From Nemophila menziesii (taxonomy: Eukaryota > Streptophyta > Magnoliopsida > Boraginales > Hydrophyllaceae): a stretch of 64,000 nucleotides of DNA. The translations under genes were made by a program, and so were the position numbers. How positions within the stretch are numbered: position 1 is the first letter of the stretch; every line of letters starts with the position of its first letter. Below the pieces are notes generated by a model. It searched no databases, was not told the origin of the DNA, and saw only the letters and a program-made list of their open reading frames with translations. Positions 56,352 to 64,000 of the stretch are shown piece by piece. The stretch lies in NCBI GenBank assembly GCA_029959085.1, contig JARWIR010000002.1, positions 67,510,154 through 67,574,153 on the forward strand, given 5' to 3'.

Positions 56352-57338
56352 ATGAAGAAAAGAATAGACTCATTATCTACTGTTAGGGAGATGAAGAAGA
56401 ATCAAAATAAGGTATTGGGTTCTATTGAGAAGAAGGCAATTGAGAAAGATTCAAGTTCTAGTATGAAGAAAAGGGGTAAAACGGGTGAAAATAGTAGTGT
56501 AAAGCATGCAGTGGTAAATTCAAAGAGAAAAAAGATTACAACTTTTATGGAGAAGACACCACAACCTCTACAAATCGAGTTTCATATGTCTGAGATGAAT
56601 GAATCTTCAAAAGACTTGTTATCTACTGCAAAGACACATTTACCGGACTTAGCCTTCGCTCAAAGAGAAAAAAGATTACAACTTTTATGGAGAAGACACC
56701 ACAACCTCTACAAATCGAGTTTCATATGTCTGAGATGAATGAATCTTCAAAAGACTTGTTATCTACTGCAAAGACACATTTACCGGACTTAGCCTTCGCT
56801 CATGAGAGAGTATTTGAAAAAGAAGTTGGAGAAGGTGATTATAAGAGATTTCTAGAGGTGGGAGATAGATTGGGTTGGTCTACATTCATGATGAGACGTT
56901 CAAATTTATGTATGGAGTTAGTTTCCGCGTTCTATATAGTCACTTAGCCGAGATAGTGAAGGCCGTATTCCAATTAGATGAAAGTTAGTTCCTTTTACAG
57001 ATGAAGAGATTAGAAACCATTTCCAGTTCAAGAAATTGGTTGGACCATGTAAGTTTAGAGAAGCGGTGGAAAATATCAAGACTCTCGATTGGAATCAACT
57101 TTAAGAGCATGTATTAGATGAAGAAAAAGTGAAATCTCACAAGGAAGAATTGAAAGCGCCTTGGTCTTACAAATATTCTCAAGTGGATACAAGAGTTCGG
57201 CGCAATTTCCTCACACCAAACGCCTTTGGAAACACGCGAACTTCGGATGTAACTAAGAGAAACGCCATATTTTGAGTTGTATTTTAAGAGGGGAAGAAGT
57301 AGATATGGCACAGTTGATCTTTGAGGAGGTTATGTGGT
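56352..57338 (+). pseudogene. Family-B/N env-like ORF of N3 with 140-bp tandem duplication
   Basis: ATG 56352 (MKKRIDSLSTVREMKKNQNK). Basic, Ser-rich N-terminus, then HERVFEKEVGEGDYKRFLEVGDRLGW, and, after frame breaks, text matching the conserved env-like block (a late VDMAQLIFEEVM like DVARVIYDTIME of A3). 56521-56660 and 56661-56800 are identical; 140 is not a multiple of 3, so the duplication shifts the frame. Other stops follow after 56945. The ORF is cut at 57338 by an LTR. The sister copy at 60371-61597 lacks the duplication. Function unknown. Confidence 0.75.
56521..56800 (+). repeat. Perfect 140-bp tandem duplication
   Basis: Unit from CAAAGAGAAAAAAG to TTAGCCTTCGCT, present twice without a mismatch as read by eye, while the surrounding ORF is decayed. 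It must be much younger than the insertion of N3, or be an assembly artefact. Confidence 0.93.
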
Positions 57339-58834
57339 TCCGGCTAGGGTGGGATAAAATAACAATGAAATAAGATGCAACTAACACCCTAACCTAAACA
57401 CAGTACTCACTGCAAGTATCACAAGTCGTACGCAAGTTTAAATGACAAGTAGAAATTCTTTCTCAGGGACTTAGTGTGTTATACAAATGGATTAACAGAA
57501 AAGCGTAGTTATAAATAGTTTAATGAATTTAAATACAATGAAAATAAATATGAATGATTGATTGAGGAAATAAAGATTAAACAAAAGACAAAACAGTAAA
57601 TAAACGATGAGAGAATAAGATGAGAGAGTCCAACTCAGGTTTTGCTAGTATGCACCAATCCTTCTATTTCTTTTACTAGTTAATAAGGGTGATTAAAGCT
57701 CTTAGATAAGTAGCCAGGATTCTATATTTCTCCTAACCCCCTCCAGGGTGGACTTAGGTGGTGACCTAACAATTACCAGGGGACTTGGGTAAGGGGACCC
57801 TGTGCAATGATCTCAAATCTCAAATCCTAATGACTATCTCGTTAGGCAAGCCCATCCATATCACTACTGCATACTGGACGTTTATGTGATATTTCAGTAA
57901 TTAGACACCCCTTCCAGGTGACCATCTAACTACTATTAAGACAATCCTGACGTGATCAAGATTAAGACTAGAAATAAATCAAAGCACATAAAACAAATAT
58001 ATGGTTAAGAAGTTAGAATCAATTTAAAAAGGTGTTCCCAAACAAACTTAAATAGAAGAAAATAGAATTCAAAGATTATGCATATGCAAAACCCAAGCTA
58101 TGGAAAAATTTGTTCATGCTAATAAGAAATAAACTAAAATAAAGATACATGATGTCAACTTGCTTCTCTTGAATGACTTCTATGATGAATAATACTAAGG
58201 ATTAGTTAACGAGAATCAAGAACATGTTTACAATGATAAGAGGGTGTATTTATAGGTGTTAGGAAGACCCTGGGTCGAAATTGGTGAGTAAAAGGTAAGT
58301 AATTTGAGTCCAAGTCCAACTCGAATTCGTTTCCTAAAATATAGGAGAGAGGATAAACACTACTGTCTTGTTTTGGTCGTATCTCCTTCGTTATTGGACC
58401 GATTTTCGCCTACTGTATACCAAAACGACCGCAGTGAAAAGATCTACATTTTCTCTTTTGATTTCATATCCAAATGATCAGCTTATTTGAAGATATCTTC
58501 AATTTAGTAGACGTAACTATAGAATTTTAGATTTACTTGACAACTTTTCCTTTCCTATTTTATCTCTACTTCCTTTTATATCTTGATTCCTTCCATAACT
58601 TCTTTGCTTATATCCTTATAATTTATTTGACATATAATTATATTTTATATATCTTTAAAGCTACACATTAACAAACAAATTAAACCAATATGCTCTAAAA
58701 ATAATAAATCGTCAAATCAAGACAAGAAATAAGAAATTATCGAAATACGAATAAAAAACTATAAATAATTAATCATAAACACCTAAAATGATGTATCCAA
58801 CCTAGAATATTATATAATAAATAGGGAGACATCA
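57339..58834 (-). repeat. 3' LTR of minus-strand family-B element, about 1496 bp
   Basis: Plus-strand order CGGCTAGGGTGGGATAAAATAAC...GGAGACATCA, with inverted repeat TGATGTATCC (58789-58798) / GGAGACATCA (58825-58834). The polypurine tract (AGACCCCAAACTC, 58835-58847) follows on the right, which fixes direction. The left terminus is mutated (no clean TG), so 57339 is approximate. Confidence 0.8.
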
Positions 58835-58847
58835 AGACCCCAAACTC

Positions 58848-60370
58848 AAAGTTGTATCGTCCTGATACAATAAAGACAAAAACAAAAGGAAGTCTCTAAA
58901 TACACACCTAAGTCAATTAAGCATAGTGGGAAGAAGATAGCAGAATATATAAATAAAATCAAAGCAACTACTCAGAAAATTTCATGTAATAATATTTACA
59001 AACTAAATTACCTGCACACTTGTCATACTCACGATCAACACGACTCAAACTCAAGATCATATTAGTTTTTCAATGCACGAAGGAGAGGTTCTTCACTTAG
59101 TTTACCAAGGAGGCTATAGATTGTTCATCGAACTTCACTAGTATCCAAAGATCCACCTAGCTCAATCACTTCTAGATTACATAGCAAATAATCATAAGGT
59201 CTTTAGGGTTGTAATGTTGGCTTAGGGACGGTATGATAGTTAGATAATTTAGAGTGAGCTTTTGGCTCTGTCCTTACTAGGCATCAACGAATCGCCCTAG
59301 AGATTGAGTTACTCTCATAAGACGTTCTCACTCAACCCAATGAATTGATGCACTAATTAGCATCCCAAATAACCCAATACTAAAGCATAAAGATGATCAC
59401 ATAAGAATTCCACTTTGCCGGTCCAAATATTTTTAATATTGTCATATCATTTTCTTTCTTTCGTCTGTAACATAGCTACGTCTCTCTTTTTGATGTGAGA
59501 TATCATGCTACTTTATTCACATATTTTTTTCTTTCCATAACTTTTTTCATTTACTTATACCCCGACAAAGGGTTACAATATAAACCTGTGAATCATCATC
59601 AATATAAAATATAGCACAATTCATAAGCTCAAAATTCCAAACCCAATAATCATTCCCATAATGCTGGACCCACCACCCCAAACTCAAGCTCTAAAACAAT
59701 TGTCTATGCATCGCGATTTGAGTGCGGGTCATATGGAAAAGTCCTAAAATCTAAAGGGACATGTCTTATAACATGGCTAATAAAAAGGCTTTAGAAAGGC
59801 TAGAAGGAGCTGAGAAGGATATAAATATAATAAATGGACAACAAGTTAAAAGGCAACAAGGGGCTTATCAAAGAACTGCCTTAATCACTTTATAAACTAT
59901 GCATTTTTGTTATTTTCTTACCTTTAGCACATTCATCAAATGGGTTTATCAACTAGCTTGGATCTCAAGGACTACACACCCCTCAAGGCCCCCTAAGATC
60001 AAACATACTTCTACCGTATTGCTCACTAATCTTTTCTTTACTATCAATGTGTGTTTCCTGTAAATACTCAAAGCATACAAAATAAAATAACTCATAAACA
60101 TATTACCTTCTATCATTAACTCACTAAGCTTATGCTTTCAAGCTATTAAACACACACTACATCTAAATCCCATGTATCAAAGATTTTAATTTCTACCAAA
60201 AACATTAAAATCCTAGAAAAATGGAGATGAGAGACAACGAATCCCCACACCCCCAACTAAAAAATGAGGCGTGTCCCCACGACTCGAAAAATACTCTAAA
60301 AAGAAATAAAAAACAAGCAAATAAAACATATACAGAGATGGTAAGGAAGAAAAAGAATATACTCTCGAGG
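58848..60370 (-). other. 3' UTR of minus-strand family-B element
   Basis: Non-coding. It aligns with 3197-3588 (reverse) near its left end, and has polypurine-type motifs in element direction at about 59674-59688 (CCACCACCCCAAACTC on the plus strand) and about 60243-60256 (CACACCCCCAACT). Shared words with family A (GAGCTTTTGGCTCT, GGTCATATGG) show common ancestry of the UTRs. No gene. Confidence 0.65.
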
Positions 60371-61597
60371 CTATTGCCTCGCATTATCGACATCCAACAT
60401 AGGATTTACTGGATCACGCTTTAATTGCTCAAGGAGTGTCATGATGTGCACCTGATTAGCTTTGATTTGTGCCACATCCTCGGCTAAGAAAGTTTGAGCT
60501 GCTTCAACTTTATTAAATCGCTCCTCTACCTTTTCTCGCAAATACGATCCTCTTCTTTTGATTTATCTTGTGGAGGTTTCGTAACTCCTTCTCCTCTCAA
60601 AATTGTCTTTATCCAAGTATTGTCAATATTGTTACTCATCTTATAGATTATTTTCTCTCCTTCACCCGGAATCACATTCTCTTTTCGTACAAGGCACACG
60701 ATCATAGTAGGATATTTCACATTAAATAACGTAAGGGGAGAGACCTAAAATCGCATCACCTCCTCAAAGATTAACTATGCCACATCTACTTCTTTCCCTC
60801 TTAAAACACAATTCATAAAGATGGTGTTTCTCTTAGTTACATCCTAACTTCGCGTGTTTCCAAAGGCGTTTGGTGTAACAAAATTGTGCCAAACTCTATC
60901 TGCTTGAAGATATTTGTAAGGCCAAGGTGCCTTCAATTCTCCCTTATGTGATTACACTTTCTCTTCATCCAATACATGCTAAAAAAAGTTGTTTGCAATA
61001 AAAATTCTTGATATTTTCCACCGCTTCTCTAAACTTACATGGTCCAACCAATTTCTTGAACTGGAAGTGGTTTCTAATCTCTTCAAATGTAAAAGTAACT
61101 AACTTTCCTCTAACTGGAACACGACCTTCACTATCTTGGCTATAGAGGCCTAAATAGAACTCGGAAACTAACTCGATACATAAATTTTAACTTCTCATCA
61201 TGAATGTAGACCAACCCAATCTATCTCGCATCTCTAAGAATCTCTAGTAATCACCTACTCCAACTTCTTTTTCGAATACTCTTTCATGAGCAAAGGACAA
61301 GTCTGGTAAATGTTTCTTTGCAGAAGTTAACAAGTCCTTTGAAGCTTCATTCATCTTGGGCATATGAATATCGATTTGTAGAGGTTGTGGTGTCTTCTCC
61401 TTGAAAGTTGTAATCTTTTTTTTCTTTGAATTTACCACAGTCGGCTTTACTCTACTATCTTGACCTGTCTTACCCTTTATCTTCATACTAGAACTTGAAC
61501 TTTTCTCAATTGTCTTCTTCTCAATAGAACCCAATACCTTATTTTGATTCTTCATCATCTCCCTAACAGTAGATAATGTTTCTGTTCTTTTCGTCAT
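60371..61597 (-). pseudogene. Family-B env-like ORF (-)
   Basis: ATG 61597 (MTKRTETLSTVREMMKNQNK), proposed end TAG 60371-60373 after a coiled-coil-like tail (AEDVAQIKANQVHIMTLLEQL). A stop at 61244-61246 and shifts thereafter break the frame. The middle retains KRNTIFMNCVLRGKEVDVAQLI-like text. Closest relative in the window is 56352-57338. A GAGTTTGAGG motif lies just before the ATG (61606-61615 on the plus strand). Length without breaks would be about 409 codons, similar to the family-A protein. Confidence 0.72.
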
Positions 61598-62324
61598 CTC
61601 AATTGACCTCAAACTCAAAATGTTGAACACTCTTGAAATTTATAACCCTTTATTTTAGGTCGAACAAGTGTTGTTTGGGTTAGGAAAGGTGTAAGGATGA
61701 TGAATCTATATGTGGGTAGGGTGAAATCTTGCTTGATTGGTATGGATATAAGAAATTATTGGATAAGCTTTGGAAATTTTGGGTTTTGATTCTTGGATTC
61801 TAGGTGTTTTGATATGATTTGGGTGGTTGAATCTTTTTTTATAATGATGTGGGGAATGATCTGAATGTAGATTTATGGTGATTGGGTAGTGTATTGATGT
61901 ATTGTGAAGGTTTGTAGTATCTTTAATGGAGGTAGGGAAGCTTTGGGGAAGAAAGAGAGGCTTAGGGATTAAAAATTCGTTATATAACTAACCACTCTCT
62001 TCAAAACCCTTTTATAAACCGTTCTAGCGGCGCCGTGCGGTGCACCGGAGGTCTGGTGCGGTCGACCGTACAAAAATATTCTTGGACTCGTGCCAGGGTG
62101 TTGACGATACGGTATTGGCTAATGGCATCTCGGCAAAGACCCTGATTTTCCATACCGGTGTGACGGTCTGGGCTGGGTGCGGTGCATCGGATTGACCCCG
62201 CGGTATACCGCGAGGGTTTTTTGTTGGGAACCTTCACCACGGTCTGGCACGAATGACGAGACAGTTTATTTCGTGCTAGACCGTTTTCTTGAACAGTGTC
62301 ACGGTTGACCTCCTGCGGTGTTGG
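61598..62324 (-). repeat. Leader and GCGGTATACCGC-type palindromes of family-B element
   Basis: 61620-62000 is a G/T-rich leader on the plus strand (A/C-rich in the element). 62025-62320 is GC-rich: perfect CGCGGTATACCGCG (62199-62212), near-perfect TGCGGTCGACCGTA (62057-62070), CGTGCGGTGCACCGGA (about 62034), CGGTGCATCGG (about 62180). This is the counterpart of the palindrome regions in A2, A3 and N3. Confidence 0.78.
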
Positions 62325-63875
62325 TGTTGCCTAGGGTGTGATAAAATAATATAATAAAAGATAGATAAACGATTCACAAATCACCCTAGACAAGCACGGT
62401 ACTGCAAGTATTAAAGGACGTATACAAGTTTTAATGATAAGTTAGATTCGTTCTCAGGGACTTAGTGTGTTATACGAATGAGCAAATAATTACGAGTAGC
62501 AATAATTAATTAAAAGACAGAAACTAAAGATGAAGAATTGAGAGATAATTAATTAAAATAAATAAAATAAAATAAAAGACATTAAAATAAATATGAGAAA
62601 TATGAGATGAGAAAGTATAGCTTAGGTTTTGCTAGTATGCACTAATCCTTCTAATTCTTTCTATCAAATTCAGTTAACAAGGGAGATAATAGCTCCTAGA
62701 TACTTAGTCGGGATTTTAAATTCCCATACCTTAGACCTTGAGAGCGACTAAGGGAGCTACGACACAACCACGAGGCAGTTTCAAATAGGGTTATCAAGCG
62801 CTACCAAGGCCCTAAGAAAACAATTCCTTCAATTGGTGATATGGTGATTAAAACAAACCCTAATGACTATCTAGTTAAGATCGGTGTTGTCAGGACCAAT
62901 ATCGGACACTAGACGTTATGTGGGGTTTCAATAATTAGACACCCCTTCTGGGCGACCATCTAACTACTATTAAGAAAGCCTAAAGTGATCAGGTTTAGGA
63001 CGGACAATAATTCAAAACACATAAACAAATATATGGGTAAGAAGCTAATATCAGATTAAAACATATAATTTCCAAAGAAACTTAGATAGAAAGAAAATAG
63101 AATTAATAGATTATGCATAATGCAAAACCTAAGCTATGGGAAAATTAGTTCATACCTGAAGTAAATGAACTAAAATATTGAATAAAAGACTTCATCTTTC
63201 TCTCTACAATAACTCTAATGATATAAACCCTAAGGACTAATTTATGTGAGGCAAGGATTATTTACAAGAGTTATAAGGGTGTATTTATAGGTGTTTAAAA
63301 GACCTAATTCGTTTTCTTGGAGTGGAAGACAAGTAACTTGTACTCCAAGCCCAACTCAAATTCGTAACGCTAAAATATAGAAAAGGTTATAATCTGCCAC
63401 TGTTTTGTTTTGGTCATAACTACTTCAATACTTATCTGTTTGATGCGTTCCAATAGTCGAAACTGATCGTCTCGGAAAGCTCTTTAACTTTGCTTCATAC
63501 AATTATTCCAAATTCCTAACTAATCTTGAGTTATGAGCCCTTTTGTGGTCGTGGGTGCTGGAATTCAGATTTATTTGGCAACTTTATCTTTCCATATCCT
63601 AGCTTTTCCTTTCTTTTCTCCAATTTCCATGTATATCTTCTTTCATTTATCTCTTAGAATTGACTTGGCATCTAATTAATCTCCATATATATCTTTAAAT
63701 CTTCACACTAAATAAATAATTAAACCCAATATGCTCTAAAAATAATAAATCATTAAATCAAGACAAGAAATAGGAAAGTGCAATATATCATGTAAAAATC
63801 GAGTATTTAGACTTCTAAAACACTAAAAATGATGTCTCCACTTAATATTAAATCATCACAAATGGGGAGACATCA
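62325..63875 (-). repeat. 3' LTR of a further family-B element (-), 1551 bp
   Basis: Plus-strand TGTTGCCTAGGGTGTGATAAAATAATATAA...GGGGAGACATCA. The polypurine tract AGACCCCCAATTC (63876-63888) follows, and 63889-64000 continues into its 3' UTR, homologous to 58848-58960. The rest is beyond the right edge. It inserted in the palindrome region of the element to its left. Confidence 0.85.
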
Positions 63876-64000
63876 AGACCCCCAATTCAAAGTTGTATCG
63901 TCCAAATACAATAAAGATATAAACAAAGGGAAGTCTCTAAATACACACCTAGGTCAATTAAGCACAGTGGGAAAGAAGATAGTAGAATATATAGAATAGA
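63876..64000 (-). mobile_element. Polypurine tract and 3' UTR start of the rightmost element (partial)
   Basis: Text AAAGTTGTATCGTCC and GGGAAGTCTCTAAATACACACCTAGGTCAATTAAGCA matches 58848-58922 nearly base for base. Cut by the window edge. Confidence 0.8.

Larger units (their letters stand above)
51553..57338 (+). mobile_element. Non-autonomous Athila derivative N3, 5' LTR to env-like ORF
   Basis: Truncated 5' LTR (51553-52770), gag-protease joined directly to the integrase tail (52771-55426), post-pol palindrome region (55610-55925) and env-like ORF (56352-57338). The 3' part is cut at 57338 by a minus-strand element. The LTR start follows GCTAG (51548-51552), the likely target duplication in the LINE. 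A deletion fused the LTR to gag, removing primer site, leader and gag start. Confidence 0.8.
57339..62324 (-). mobile_element. 3' half of family-B Athila-related element (-)
   Basis: In element direction (right to left): palindrome region (62320-62025), leader, env-like ORF (61597-60371), 3' UTR, polypurine tract, 3' LTR. It inserted into the env-like ORF of N3 at 57338. Its own 5' part is separated by another insertion whose LTR starts at 62325 and is outside the window. Confidence 0.8.

Overview
This is a 64-kb stretch of plant nuclear DNA, most likely eudicot although the species cannot be fixed from the sequence. The reasons are a multi-exon auxin response factor gene with a miR160 target site, splice sites of plant type, plant LINE and MULE fragments, and a dense nest of Ty3/gypsy LTR retrotransposons of the Athila lineage (gag-pol in one frame, tRNA-Asp-like primer site, extra 'env-like' ORF after pol). 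Apart from the ARF gene and one small MULE-derived ORF, nearly everything is transposon.

Layout. (1) 1-3196: 3' end of Athila family-A element A1 (+), inserted in the 3' UTR of a family-B element B1 (+; UTR 3197-3588, LTR 3589-5126). (2) 5127-7473 and 20283-21318: old gag-protease remnants, a (+) element meeting a (-) element tail to tail. (3) 7474-20282: full-length element A2 (+, target duplication GCATC) inserted in that old minus-strand gag; gag-pol and env-like ORF carry nonsense codons. (4) 21319-22617 and 35388-38880: LTR fragments and a decayed gag-only element N2 (+), split by (5) 22618-35382: full-length element A3 (-, target duplication CTTAC), with an uninterrupted 1883-codon gag-pol, an uninterrupted 443-codon env-like ORF and LTRs differing at one position as read by eye. 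(6) 39104-39710: LINE fragment (-). (7) 40394-43418: ARF10/ARF16-type gene (+). (8) about 44.5-47.6 kb: MULE-related island with a zinc-knuckle C-terminal ORF (+), a ULP1-protease-like remnant (-) and palindromic CATGGAATTCCATG arrays. (9) 48.2-51.55 kb: LINE (+), split by a solo LTR (48698-50273, duplication GTAAT) and by (10) 51553-57338: N3 (+), an Athila derivative whose reverse transcriptase, RNase H and integrase core are absent. (11) 57339-62324: 3' half of a family-B element (-), itself entered by a further element (3' LTR 62325-63875) that runs off the right edge.

Shared architecture. The Athila elements differ strongly in sequence but share a plan: LTR ends that can fold as TGATGTCTCC/GGAGACATCA; a pyrimidine-rich YAG before the gag ATG; a conserved TTTTTGATG..YAG after pol; a GC-rich palindrome region before the env-like ORF whose palindrome sequence changes between families while symmetry is kept; and GAGTTTGGGGT polypurine motifs repeated at ORF boundaries as well as at the 3' LTR. 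These features are the main candidates for undescribed biology in the window. A3 is the only copy that looks able to supply proteins; A2, the N elements and the B elements appear dead or dependent on others.
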